Source: Flavobacterium sp. CS20 (GTDB taxonomy: Bacteria; Bacteroidota; Bacteroidia; Flavobacteriales; Flavobacteriaceae). Taken from it: a DNA stretch of 64,000 bases. The notes under the pieces were generated by a model. That model was not told where the DNA came from, ran no database searches, and saw nothing but the letters and a program-made list of their open reading frames with translations. Positions 1 through 9,007 of this stretch are shown here, one piece after another. The position numbers and the translations under genes were made by a program. The stretch covers positions 1,922,001 through 1,986,000 of the forward strand of contig NZ_CP073015.1 in NCBI RefSeq assembly GCF_018080005.1, written 5' to 3'. The stretch's first letter is position 1. Each line of letters opens with the position of its first letter.

Positions 1-1
1 T

Positions 2-205
2 TTAGAAGGTGGTGCGACATTCGATAATTTTAAAGACTTTTCACCTTTTGAGTTAAGTCGCTCTGCTGGCTTAGGATTGCGTATATTTATGCCTGCATTT
101 GGACTTTTAGGCATTGATTTTGGATACGGATTTGACCCAATACCAGGAACTAACACAGGTCCAAATGGTTGGGAAACACATTTTATAATAGGACAACAAT
201 TCTAG
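2..205 (+). CDS. bamA: BamA outer membrane assembly protein, C-terminal end
   Basis: Only the last 67 codons are inside the window; the gene begins before base 1. The residues read as the final strands of a 16-stranded Omp85 barrel: alternating aromatic and glycine residues, the stretch GLRIFMPAFGLLGIDFGYGF, and a terminal Phe (GQQF), which is the usual C-terminal recognition signal of outer-membrane barrels. BamA inserts beta-barrel proteins into the outer membrane. The downstream pair of OmpH/Skp chaperones and murI is the usual flavobacterial arrangement and supports the call. The TAG stop lies only four bases before the next ATG, so the genes are probably co-transcribed. The identification rests on a short tail plus context. 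Confidence 0.8.
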   Translation, partial: LEGGATFDNFKDFSPFELSRSAGLGLRIFMPAFGLLGIDFGYGFDPIPGTNTGPNGWETHFIIGQQF

Positions 206-209
206 ACTT

Positions 210-1054
210 ATGTTGATATTTGGATCTAATACTAAAACAATTTTAATAGCAATTTTTACAATTGTCGTTGCCCATTCTACCGTCAATGCTCAAAGAGGAC
301 TCAGGATAGGCTATGTAGATATGACATATATTCTTGATAATATTCCCGAATATCGCCAAGCCTCGCAAATGCTTGATCAAAAAATTCAAGAGTGGAAAAG
401 TGAAATAGCACTAAAGCAGACTAAAATAGATAATCTTAAAGAACAACTCGAAAATGAAAGACCACTTCTCACTCCAGAGCTTATTGAAGAAAAAGAAGAT
501 GAAATAAATTTTTTGCAACAGCAACTTTTAGATTATCAAGAAACAAAATTTGGTGCGTCTGGTGAGTTTATCGTTCAAAAAAGACAACTCATACAACCTA
601 TTGAAGATCAGGTTTTTAATGCCGTTCAGGAAATCGGAAACATACGTGAGTATGACTTCATTTTTGAAAATTCTGCAGAAGCTTTATTGCTCTTTTCAGC
701 AGAACGGCACGATATTAGCGACAGAGTATTGAAAATGATAAATAGAAGTGCTCGTGATAGTCGCAGAGAAAATAAACTCGACGAAAAAAAGAAGAACAAG
801 AAAAAAACCCGCTTCAAGAAATTGCTAATGAACCCTATAAATCTGTAAAAGACGCCAAAGCAGATGAAGAAAAAGAAAAAGAAAGACAAAAGCAAATATC
901 CGAACGCGAAAGACTTAGAGATTCTATTAGAGAAGCTAGAGAAAAAGTAAGAGACTCCATAAGAAATGCAAGACAAGAAGCATTTGAAAAAAGAAGACAA
1001 GAGGCACAACACAGAAGAGACTCCATAAGAAAAGCTAGAGAAAATAATAAATAA
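210..1054 (+). CDS. OmpH/Skp family periplasmic chaperone, frame broken at an A-tract
   Basis: Skp-like chaperone that would carry unfolded outer-membrane proteins across the periplasm to the BAM complex. An N-terminal signal peptide ends near residue 27 (VNAQ), followed by a beta strand (RIGYVDM) and a long charged coiled coil, the OmpH/Skp plan. The ATG-initiated frame stops at 848 (212 codons), but the -1 frame continues without interruption to TAA at 1052-1054 with a Lys/Glu/Arg-rich tail containing repeated RDSI and KAR motifs, a tail type I associate with flavobacterial OmpH proteins. The shift lies at or just after 785-791, where A_AAA_AAG stands in the correct reading register for -1 slippage. 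Either one A is missing or the ribosome shifts there; without a shift the product loses about 65 residues and gains a short basic tail. It sits four bases after bamA and before a second ompH. Confidence 0.8.
785..791 (+). other. Slippery heptamer A_AAA_AAG in ompH
   Basis: Zero-frame codons here are GAA AAA AAG, so the heptamer has the register of the classic bacterial -1 frameshift site (as in dnaX). A -1 slip continues into the long downstream frame ending at 1054. A second A7 run lies at 801-807. No clear stimulatory hairpin was found by eye just downstream, so this could equally be an A-tract deletion or a sequencing error. Confidence 0.5.
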
Positions 1055-1095
1055 TAATCTAAAATAAATTCTAACAATAAAGTAAACCATTAATT

Positions 1096-1605
1096 ATGAA
1101 ATCAATTAACACTATTTTTTTGACTTTAGCCATAGTTTTAGGACTAGTAGGCAATGTGAATGCGCAATCTAAAATTGCTCACATAAATACACAAGATTTT
1201 ATTGAATCTATGCCAGCATACCAAGATGCGATGAAACAAATTAAGCAAGTAGAAGAAACTTATTCTGCCGAAATTGATGAACTCTTAAAAGAAGCTCAGA
1301 AGAAAAACGAACGCTATAAAGCTGAGGCTCCTACCAAGACAGACGAACAAAATCAGGCAAGGATGCAAGAGCTTCAAGAGATGCAAAACTCTATCAGGGA
1401 ATACAACCAAACCGCTACTAGAGAAGTGCAAAAAAAGAGAGAAGAATTAATGAGACCAGTACTTGAAAAAGCGAGAAACATCATTCAAAAAGTTGCTCGT
1501 GACAAAGGCTTTGATTATGTTTTAGATTCATCTATAGGTTCAGGTGTACTTCTAGCTGATGGATACGATTTATTAGATGATGCAAAAGCAGAACTTTCAA
1601 AATAA
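1096..1605 (+). CDS. OmpH/Skp family periplasmic chaperone (second copy)
   Basis: 169-residue protein with a signal peptide (MKSINTIFLTLAIVLGLVGN, cleavage after NAQ), then SKIAHINTQDFIESMPAYQD, the first strand and helix of the OmpH/Skp domain, followed by a long helical hairpin rich in Lys, Glu and Gln (about residues 50-125) and a C-terminal strand (FDYVLDSSIGSGVLLADGYD). Skp/OmpH trimers hold unfolded outer-membrane proteins in the periplasm. This copy is intact, unlike its neighbour 41 bases upstream, so the cell should keep at least one functional OmpH. It is the last gene of the bamA-ompH-ompH run, as shown by the rho-independent terminator that follows at 1631-1659. Confidence 0.92.
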   Translation: MKSINTIFLTLAIVLGLVGNVNAQSKIAHINTQDFIESMPAYQDAMKQIKQVEETYSAEIDELLKEAQKKNERYKAEAPTKTDEQNQARMQELQEMQNSIREYNQTATREVQKKREELMRPVLEKARNIIQKVARDKGFDYVLDSSIGSGVLLADGYDLLDDAKAELSK

Positions 1606-1630
1606 TAAACCGATAGATATTTGTTATTTT

Positions 1631-1659
1631 AAGCCTCAGTTAATTTGAGGCTTTTTTTT
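1631..1659 (+). terminator. Rho-independent terminator after ompH
   Basis: Perfect 8-bp stem AAGCCTCA / TGAGGCTT with a 7-base loop, running directly into eight T residues. It closes the bamA-ompH operon and lies immediately before the murI start at 1663. Confidence 0.9.
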
Positions 1660-1662
1660 ATT

Positions 1663-2457
1663 ATGTCAAACCTAAATTCACCCATTGGAATATTCGATTC
1701 TGGACTAGGCGGTCTGTCTATTTTAAGTGAAATTCACAAGCAACTGCCCAATGAAAAATTAATTTATTTTGCTGATAGTGCTAATGCTCCTTATGGAGAA
1801 AAAACAGAACAGGAGATTGTAAACTTATCCATCAAAAACACCCAGTTTTTAATTAATAACTCCTGCAAGATAATTGTTATAGCCTGTAACACCGCAACGA
1901 CTAACGCCATACATGTATTAAGAGAAAAATTTGATATCCCATTTGTAGGTATAGAGCCAGCTATTAAACCAGCGACTTTTCAAAGCTTATCCAAAAAAAT
2001 TGGTGTTTTAGCGACCAAAGGTACACTATCGAGCAAGTTATTTTATAAAAATGCTTCATTGCTTAAACAAGAGACAGAAATTATTGAAGTTGTTGGACGA
2101 GGAATTGTTGAAGCTATAGAAAACAACTGCACCAACACAAAAGATTTTAATAATCTCTTAAAAAAACAACTAGAAATTTTTATAAAAAATGAGATTGATT
2201 ATCTAGTCTTAGGATGTTCTCACTACTCTTTTATTACCAAAAATATTGAAAAAATTATGGGTGAAAACGTTAAGATAATAGACTCTGGTTTTGCCGTAGC
2301 TAAACAAACCAACAAAATTTTAGACCTCACTAATTTAAGAAAAAAAACAAACCATAATCTAAAAATTGATATCTACACCAACAAAACATCAATAGATGCT
2401 TTAAAAAATGTATTGCACTACCTTAACCTAAATATCAACGATATTAATGTCTATTAA
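1663..2457 (+). CDS. murI: Glutamate racemase
   Basis: Interconverts L- and D-glutamate in the cytoplasm, supplying D-Glu for peptidoglycan. Family hallmarks are present: PIGIFDSGLGGLSIL at the N-terminus with the Asp-Ser pair, the first catalytic cysteine in VIACNTATTNAI, and the second in LVLGCSHYSF. The length of 264 residues is normal. I start at ATG 1663; a TTG 18 bases upstream stays in frame but lies inside the terminator hairpin and would add an unnatural leader. The gene runs convergent to the PorP/SprF gene and the two stop codons share the palindrome TTAA. Confidence 0.95.
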   Translation: MSNLNSPIGIFDSGLGGLSILSEIHKQLPNEKLIYFADSANAPYGEKTEQEIVNLSIKNTQFLINNSCKIIVIACNTATTNAIHVLREKFDIPFVGIEPAIKPATFQSLSKKIGVLATKGTLSSKLFYKNASLLKQETEIIEVVGRGIVEAIENNCTNTKDFNNLLKKQLEIFIKNEIDYLVLGCSHYSFITKNIEKIMGENVKIIDSGFAVAKQTNKILDLTNLRKKTNHNLKIDIYTNKTSIDALKNVLHYLNLNINDINVY

Positions 2458-3473
2458 TAATTTACAGCTGGGCAATTACATTTATACTTTTCACTTCTCT
2501 TACCAAAATTATAGCCAAGTGTAAGTTGATGAAAACCAGAATTTGTCAAGACAATGTCATTAGTTTGATAAGTATATGTATAAGCTATCACAAATCTATT
2601 ATTAAAAGTGAAACCTAAAAAAGGTGAAATATTACTTAATTTTTGACTGTCAACAGATGTACCATCTGAACTATATTCTGCACCATCAAAGCTTCCTCGA
2701 TAAGACAAGCCACCCCAAACTCGATTATTGTTTTCTAACTCATAGAATACTTTTGCGTTGATATCGATATTGGCTTCTTCTGTAAATTCTTTATATTGGA
2801 ACATAAAAGAAGGCTGTAAAGACCATTTTGGATTTCTTAAATAAAAATTATAACCTGATGAAATAAGGTATTGTCGCTGATTATCGTTTTCAAATCTCTC
2901 ACTGAATATCTGTCTATCTTGATTAATTATGTTCTTGACTGTAGTATGGATGAAAAAATCTTGATAATTATAAGAAACTCCTATATCAACATTAAAAAAA
3001 GTTTCAGATTGTTCTACTCCATAAATTATAGGATCAGGATTATTAACAATATCTATATCTGTTTCATCTAAAGATTCTTCTATAACTCCAATGCTAGCAC
3101 CAAATGATAATTGATTTAATACTGAATTTCTACCCGTTAACTGAAGATGATAAGCAAAAGTAAGATATCCTCCAACTTGAGAAAATCGACCGTTTGCATC
3201 ATTAAAAAATATACCACCTAATCCAACATTTTCCCCAGCTCTAAAGTTTGCACTAATCGTTTGTAAATTAGGAGCATCATCAACATCAAACCATGCTTGA
3301 CGCCCTGTTACTCTTATTTTATCGTAGTTTGAAGCTCCTGCCATAGACGGATGTATTAAATACCAATTATCGGTTAAATAATCCTTGTAAATTGGTAACC
3401 CTCTTTCTTGAGCATTAGATAAACTATAAAACCCTAATGCTATTAAAACTATAATTATTTTTTTCAATTTCAT
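2454..3473 (-). CDS. PorP/SprF family type IX secretion membrane protein
   Basis: 339-residue outer-membrane protein with a signal peptide (cleavage after SNAQ) and the family opening LPIYKDYLTDNWYLIHPSMA, then a series of amphipathic strands (GENVGLGGIFFNDANGRFSQ; ISPFLGFTFNNRFVIAYTYT). PorP/SprF proteins help secrete or anchor T9SS cargo carrying type B (gliding-associated) C-terminal domains, and are usually encoded just downstream of that cargo. That is the case here: the giant type B adhesin ends 14 bases upstream, so this protein is probably its dedicated partner. The C-terminus (CNCPAVNY) is cysteine-containing, as in many family members. Confidence 0.93.
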   Translation of the reverse strand: MKLKKIIIVLIALGFYSLSNAQERGLPIYKDYLTDNWYLIHPSMAGASNYDKIRVTGRQAWFDVDDAPNLQTISANFRAGENVGLGGIFFNDANGRFSQVGGYLTFAYHLQLTGRNSVLNQLSFGASIGVIEESLDETDIDIVNNPDPIIYGVEQSETFFNVDIGVSYNYQDFFIHTTVKNIINQDRQIFSERFENDNQRQYLISSGYNFYLRNPKWSLQPSFMFQYKEFTEEANIDINAKVFYELENNNRVWGGLSYRGSFDGAEYSSDGTSVDSQKLSNISPFLGFTFNNRFVIAYTYTYQTNDIVLTNSGFHQLTLGYNFGKRSEKYKCNCPAVNY

Positions 3474-3487
3474 ATTTTTTTTCTCTC

Positions 3488-6400
3488 TTATCGCTTCAAC
3501 GTAAAATGTGATTTAAAAGTGCTTGGACTACCTGTTGTAGGTTCTATAAACTCTACTCTAAACCAATAATCCTGTGATGGCATGGCTTTGCCGTTAAATG
3601 TTCCGTCCCAACCTATTCCGCCAGGACTGAGTTGTTTGAGCAATTTGCCATAGCGGTCAAATATATAAATTTTTGCGTTAGGTTGATTAGATAATCCTGT
3701 GATATTCCATGTTTCGTTAAAACCATCTTGATTGGGTGTGAAAAATGGTGGGAAATCTATCGTTGCAAAACTCACTTGTTGCTCTCCACAACCGCCTTCT
3801 TCTCTGCCTCTTATTATATGTGTACCTGGGGTTACAGCGTTAAATACCAAGGTGGTTTGTCCTGGCTCTAAACTGATCCATTCTCCATCATCTAACTGGA
3901 ATTCAAAATTGCCATTACCAACTATATTACTGACCTCTACCACATAACTTTGACTAAATGATGCCGATAACACTGTGACTTCAAAACTCGGTGGATTGCT
4001 CTCTATGATTTCTGCACTGCTTGTGCCTACACAACCTGTGGCGTTGTTGGTTACAGTCACGGTGTAAACGCCTGGCTGATCTGCTTCTATACTCGGTGTG
4101 GTATCTGGCAATGCTGTGCCTTCAAAAGTCCATTCAAAACTGAAGTTTGCACTGTCTAATCCTGTATCGATTATTGGTGGTGAGTCTGCATTCTCTATCA
4201 ATTCACCGTCTTGTCCTATACAAACTATCGCACCATCAAATCCACTGATATCTACATTGGGTAAGGCATTAACTATGATATCAAAACTTAAAAAACGACT
4301 CGACTCACACAAGGTTTGCGTATTGACCACTTCGGCTATGATTGTCTGTGGCGTTTGACTGGTTTGATAATTCGTTGGGTCGTCTATTGGTGTGGCATTA
4401 TTAAAGTTCATCATGCCTTCATAATACACTACCATTGTATTGGCTGGTGAACTTGGATTAACCGCTACATCTTGTTGGGTTAAATCTATCGTGGCTACAC
4501 CAGATGCACCTACGGCATCGGCACAAACCACAATGTCATCTGGGTTAGTATTGGCTATAGCTGGTCTTGGCTGGATTTGCATTTCTACTTGACCGATTCC
4601 TGCCGTATTAAAACAGTCTGTTGTGGTGTTTTCTACTCGTATAAATAATATTTCTCCATCGCTAGCTTGATAGCCTGCTGATATTTCATTCACTCCATCT
4701 TCGGCATCTTGCTCCGTTAAGTGATAGCTCACTGTAAAATCTTCTATGCTTTGACCTGGCGTGATATTGGGGTCTAAAAGTGGGATGATGACATCACTGT
4801 CGCCATTCGTTAAATCCCAAAGGTTGTCCGTGATGTCCTGAGTCGAAAATATGGTTGCTACACCTGGATTGGTATCGTCGTCCTCACACAAAGTGTAAGC
4901 AAAAGGATTGCCATTTGGATTGAGCACTGGAGCACGATGCACCACAATCTCAAAGGGAACAATCACAAAACAGAAGTTACCCGCAACGGCATTGTCCACC
5001 CTCGCATAAATGATTTGTGTATTGGTCGGATTGCCATTGGCATCGGTTTCGTTTAAACTGGGATCATTCACGTAAGCATCGGGTGTGGTGATTAGGTCTC
5101 TTGCATCTTCATTTTCTGCACCACTTTCGTTGAGATAATAACTGATACTGACATTTTCTGATCCAGCTATCAGGTTTCCGCTTTGGGTTAAATCAAATGG
5201 TTCTGCGGCTACACCATCATTGTTATCATCGCAGGCTTCTAATCTCAGAGCATCGGGGTCGGTCTCACTTGGACTTGGCAATGGCAACACGCTGATGGTC
5301 ATAATTACCGTATCAAAGCATTGATTTTCTGTAGCTGTATCAACGACTTTGATGAAAATACTTTGCGGTTGACTCGTGTTGGTATAGTCCGTCGGATCAG
5401 TTATCGGGTTGTCATTGTCTAAATCGGCTTGACTTTCATAATAGGTGAATTGTAAGTTGGCTGGAACTACCGGTTGTCCGACTATCTCTGCCTCTTTGAC
5501 CGTTAAATCAAAACTAATCTGTGGAAATGGATTTTGATTAGCATCATCATCACAAACTTCTAACACACTTGGTGCGGTAATGGCTGGTAATGGTTCTACC
5601 GTTAGTGTAAAACTATTATTGGTATCATCTGTAAAGTCAAATAAGTCAACACAGCCTGTTGCCGTATTTTCTATACGCACATATATAATCTGTGGGTTGG
5701 TGATATTGGTGTAATTACTCGGTACGGCTATGGCATTGATGCCATCCTCGGCGTCTTGTTGGGTCTCGTGATAGGTGATTTGTATGTTTGTCGGGTCTTG
5801 ATTGCCGAGAGCTTCTGGAGTGTTTTGGGTTAAATCAAAACTCGCAAAGCCATTTGCAGTCTCATCATCACAGCGTGTTAAGTCTTCTAAGTTTTGTATT
5901 TCTGGACTGGGGATTACTATTAAATCTAATGGACGTGTATCATAACAACCTGTACCATCATCGCCGTTTGGCCCTGTGTTTTCTGCTCTGACATAAAGGG
6001 TTTGTTGGTTGGGGTTGTTTGTTCCAAAAGGCTGTGTGGTATCAATAGGATTGACGCCTAAGTCGGCATCGGCTTGGGTCAGGTGAAAGGTGATAGTCAC
6101 CTCGGGTTCATTATTGAGTATGTCTATAATCGCGACTTCTAAATCAAATTCTGCAAAGCCGTCATTGTCTGGATCACAAACCTCTAAAGGCTCTAGCGTT
6201 GGTGCCAAACTTGGAATAGGATCCACCACTAAAGTTAAACTGCTAAAGGATTCACAGCCCGTCGTCTGGCTGGTAACCCTCACCTCTATCGTTTGGGGGT
6301 TGGTCGTGTTGACATAGCTGTCTATTGGTGTTATCGGATTGTTATTCGCTAAATCTGTTGGGGTCTCAAAAAACTCGACATTGAGTTCGTTATTCCCTTG

Positions 6401-9001
6401 GGTGATTTCATCGATCTTATCATTTAAGTCAAAGGTCGCGATCTCATCGCTTAAATTCCCGCCGGTCTCATCATCACATACCGCTAGTGGTTCTGCATCT
6501 ACAATAGCTGGCAATGGCAAAACCTCGATATCAAAAGATTCGATATTAAAGCAATTCTGGGCATTGCTCGTATCGGTGACTCGTATCCAGATCGTTTGAG
6601 GACTGCTCGTGTTTTGATAGTTCGTCGGTTGGGCTATCTCATTTTGATCAGTCTCGGCATCAGTTTCATTCAAGTGGTATGTGATATCTAAATTTGTGGG
6701 GGCTAAACTGCCTAAGACTTCTGGCTCGACTTGGGTTAAATCGAAAAATAAAAAGCCGTCTGTATTGTCGTCACATACCGATAGAGGATCTTCTATTGGT
6801 GTCAGTATTGGGCTATCGACTACTTGCAACTCAAAACTGCTGACCAAGCTACAACTGTTGTTGATGTCTTCGGTTCTAAAATAGATTGTTTGAACACTTT
6901 CTACCACATTAGAATAAGGCGAACTCAAGGCTCCAACGTTATTTTCGGCATCTGATTGGGTTAAGTGATAACTGACTAGTACATCTGGATTGCCAAGGCT
7001 AATAGTATCGTCTTGGTCGCTTAAATCAAAGTTGTTGAAAAACCCATCGTTGTCATCGTCGCATTCTACAATATTTGGTGGGTTTAAGTCCACTGGAGCC
7101 GAATCTGTGACCGATAGCTCAAAACTGGCCAGCTCAAAACAGGTCGGATCGGCTATGTTTTGGACTCTGACCCAGATTGGTTGTGGGTTGCTCGTGTTCT
7201 GGTAAGCCGTCGGGTCTGGTATGGGGTTTACGCCGCCGTTGGCGTCGGGTTGGGATTCGTGGTAACTCACCGAATGGGTTGATGGGTCTTGGTTGGAGCC
7301 TAATACCACAAAATTGTTTTCAGTGAGGTTGAAAGTGGCTGTACCTGTGCCACTACCGTCGTCGCATAAACCTAAATCGTCGGGTTGTAATATCTCGACT
7401 CTAAAAAATTCTACTGTAAAACTTGTTATGCTAAAGCATTCTGAATCGTCAGTGTTTTCTGCTCTTATAAAAATATTTATTTGTTCGTTAAGTGGCTGAT
7501 AGTTAGCAGGATCTGGTATAGGATTATCTCCTGTATCAGCTTCGGCTTGGGTGTTGTGGTAAGTGAGTTGGGTCTCTGTGGGATTTAAAATACCTAAACT
7601 TACAATATCATTTTGGGTTAAATCAAATATTGGTGGTGTTGCAAAATCAAAACATTCTGACAAATCTTCTGGTGCATTGACAAATTCGGGTTGTTCGTTT
7701 ACAATTAATTCAAAACTTGTTAACTCAAAACACTCCACAGGGTTGTCGTTGTTTTGAACTCTGACCCAGATGGTTTGAGGATTACTTGTATTGGTATAAT
7801 TGTCTGGATTAGGAATAGGACTACTGCCACCATCAGCATCAGCTTGGCTAATATAATAGCTGATACTGTGTGTTGTAGCGTCTTGATTAGGACCAAAAGT
7901 TTCAGCATTTTGCTCCGTTAAATCAAATTCGGCTTGTCCTGTGCTTCCTGTCATCTCACATTTTTCCATATCAGGGACTGGATTGGCTTCTACATCTAAT
8001 ATTTCTATAGTAAAACTATCGGTTGAAAAACAGGTTGTATCGTTTATATTTTCTGCACGGATGAATATCTCTTGCATTTCTACGCCTGGCTCATAAGCTG
8101 TCGGGTTGCTTATAGGGTTATCTCCTGAATCTGCATCGCCTTGACTGGTGTGGTAGGTCAATTGTGTGTCTGCTGGGTTTGATATGCCTAAACTACTCAC
8201 ATTGTTTTCGGTTAAATCAAAAGTTTGGGTTAGGGTGAAATCGCCACATTCTGTTAAGTCTTCGGGTGGAATGGTGATTTCGGGGATTTGAAAAACTTCT
8301 ATTTGGAAAGAACCGATATCAAAACAAGCTACACTTTCAAGATTGTCCTGCAAAGCCCATATAGTTTGAGGGTTAGATAAGTTTTGGTAAGCAGATGGAT
8401 CAGGAATAGGATTAATCCCGTCAATAGCATCTTGCTGAGACTCATAATAAGAAACTTCAAAATTATTAGGGTCTTCTCCATTGAGCACATTAGTGTCGTT
8501 TTGTGTTAAATCAAATGTGGCAATATCTGTTCCTGGAACATCACTACATTGATCTAAATCTTCTAAAGTACCAACATTAGAAGTTGTTACATCTAACTCA
8601 AAAGTTCCTGTATCTAAACAATCTGATATAATAGCACTATTAACCGAATAATGAACTGTAAAAGGAATGCTTGGTGGCGTATAACTTTGTGGATTTGGTA
8701 TAGCATTCGTTCCATCGATTGCATCTTGAGCCGTTTCGTAAAAGGTTACATTATAAGGCTCTGAATTAGGATTGACTATTGCATAATCAGGGAATTCATC
8801 AAAGAAAGTCTGCCTGATGTTTTCTAAAATTGGTTCTAAATTAACATTGAGATTATACTCAGGAATACCGTTAAACGGTAAACATAATATTAAATCTAAA
8901 TTTTGAGTTATGTCTTCATTTTCATCAAATCTTGGTATAAACTCTATATTTGCACAATCTTCAGCACCTCCACAATCTTCAAGGGAATACGTGGGAATCA
9001 C
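3488..9001 (-). CDS. Giant T9SS type B adhesin, C-terminal fragment
   Basis: 1,837 residues from an internal GTG at 9001; the frame is open upstream to an in-frame TAG at 9008-9010 and then continues in the fragment 9008-11803, so this is the C-terminal part of one larger gene. It holds about 15 repeats of 90-110 residues, each with a head such as EVCDDDNDGFAEFDL, a middle of the form YHxTQxDAExGxNPI and a tail NTSNPQTIWVRV, and each with conserved cysteines. These look like Ig-like or jelly-roll modules of a surface fibre. Near the end is an Ig-like segment (FSFEWTFEGTALPDT), then the type B sorting domain (FFTPNQDGFNETWNI ... YIFDRYGKLLKQL ... GWDGTFNGKAMPSQDYWFRV), which directs export by T9SS. 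The PorP/SprF gene follows 14 bases downstream. Alone this piece has no signal peptide and could not be exported. Confidence 0.85.
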   Translation of the reverse strand: MIPTYSLEDCGGAEDCANIEFIPRFDENEDITQNLDLILCLPFNGIPEYNLNVNLEPILENIRQTFFDEFPDYAIVNPNSEPYNVTFYETAQDAIDGTNAIPNPQSYTPPSIPFTVHYSVNSAIISDCLDTGTFELDVTTSNVGTLEDLDQCSDVPGTDIATFDLTQNDTNVLNGEDPNNFEVSYYESQQDAIDGINPIPDPSAYQNLSNPQTIWALQDNLESVACFDIGSFQIEVFQIPEITIPPEDLTECGDFTLTQTFDLTENNVSSLGISNPADTQLTYHTSQGDADSGDNPISNPTAYEPGVEMQEIFIRAENINDTTCFSTDSFTIEILDVEANPVPDMEKCEMTGSTGQAEFDLTEQNAETFGPNQDATTHSISYYISQADADGGSSPIPNPDNYTNTSNPQTIWVRVQNNDNPVECFELTSFELIVNEQPEFVNAPEDLSECFDFATPPIFDLTQNDIVSLGILNPTETQLTYHNTQAEADTGDNPIPDPANYQPLNEQINIFIRAENTDDSECFSITSFTVEFFRVEILQPDDLGLCDDGSGTGTATFNLTENNFVVLGSNQDPSTHSVSYHESQPDANGGVNPIPDPTAYQNTSNPQPIWVRVQNIADPTCFELASFELSVTDSAPVDLNPPNIVECDDDNDGFFNNFDLSDQDDTISLGNPDVLVSYHLTQSDAENNVGALSSPYSNVVESVQTIYFRTEDINNSCSLVSSFELQVVDSPILTPIEDPLSVCDDNTDGFLFFDLTQVEPEVLGSLAPTNLDITYHLNETDAETDQNEIAQPTNYQNTSSPQTIWIRVTDTSNAQNCFNIESFDIEVLPLPAIVDAEPLAVCDDETGGNLSDEIATFDLNDKIDEITQGNNELNVEFFETPTDLANNNPITPIDSYVNTTNPQTIEVRVTSQTTGCESFSSLTLVVDPIPSLAPTLEPLEVCDPDNDGFAEFDLEVAIIDILNNEPEVTITFHLTQADADLGVNPIDTTQPFGTNNPNQQTLYVRAENTGPNGDDGTGCYDTRPLDLIVIPSPEIQNLEDLTRCDDETANGFASFDLTQNTPEALGNQDPTNIQITYHETQQDAEDGINAIAVPSNYTNITNPQIIYVRIENTATGCVDLFDFTDDTNNSFTLTVEPLPAITAPSVLEVCDDDANQNPFPQISFDLTVKEAEIVGQPVVPANLQFTYYESQADLDNDNPITDPTDYTNTSQPQSIFIKVVDTATENQCFDTVIMTISVLPLPSPSETDPDALRLEACDDNNDGVAAEPFDLTQSGNLIAGSENVSISYYLNESGAENEDARDLITTPDAYVNDPSLNETDANGNPTNTQIIYARVDNAVAGNFCFVIVPFEIVVHRAPVLNPNGNPFAYTLCEDDDTNPGVATIFSTQDITDNLWDLTNGDSDVIIPLLDPNITPGQSIEDFTVSYHLTEQDAEDGVNEISAGYQASDGEILFIRVENTTTDCFNTAGIGQVEMQIQPRPAIANTNPDDIVVCADAVGASGVATIDLTQQDVAVNPSSPANTMVVYYEGMMNFNNATPIDDPTNYQTSQTPQTIIAEVVNTQTLCESSRFLSFDIIVNALPNVDISGFDGAIVCIGQDGELIENADSPPIIDTGLDSANFSFEWTFEGTALPDTTPSIEADQPGVYTVTVTNNATGCVGTSSAEIIESNPPSFEVTVLSASFSQSYVVEVSNIVGNGNFEFQLDDGEWISLEPGQTTLVFNAVTPGTHIIRGREEGGCGEQQVSFATIDFPPFFTPNQDGFNETWNITGLSNQPNAKIYIFDRYGKLLKQLSPGGIGWDGTFNGKAMPSQDYWFRVEFIEPTTGSPSTFKSHFTLKR

Positions 9002-9007
9002 ACAATA

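Noticed and set aside
626..1090. Minus-strand open frames over ompH
   Set aside because: They are shadows of a Lys/Arg/Glu-rich coiled coil; translated products are low-complexity Ser/Phe with no family.
1645..1662. TTG start of murI
   Set aside because: It lies inside the terminator hairpin of ompH, and the ATG at 1663 gives the normal MurI N-terminus.
3732..8000. Plus-strand open frames of 60-90 codons opposite the giant adhesin
   Set aside because: They follow the repeat period of the adhesin on the other strand and are Ser/Thr/Lys-rich antisense shadows.
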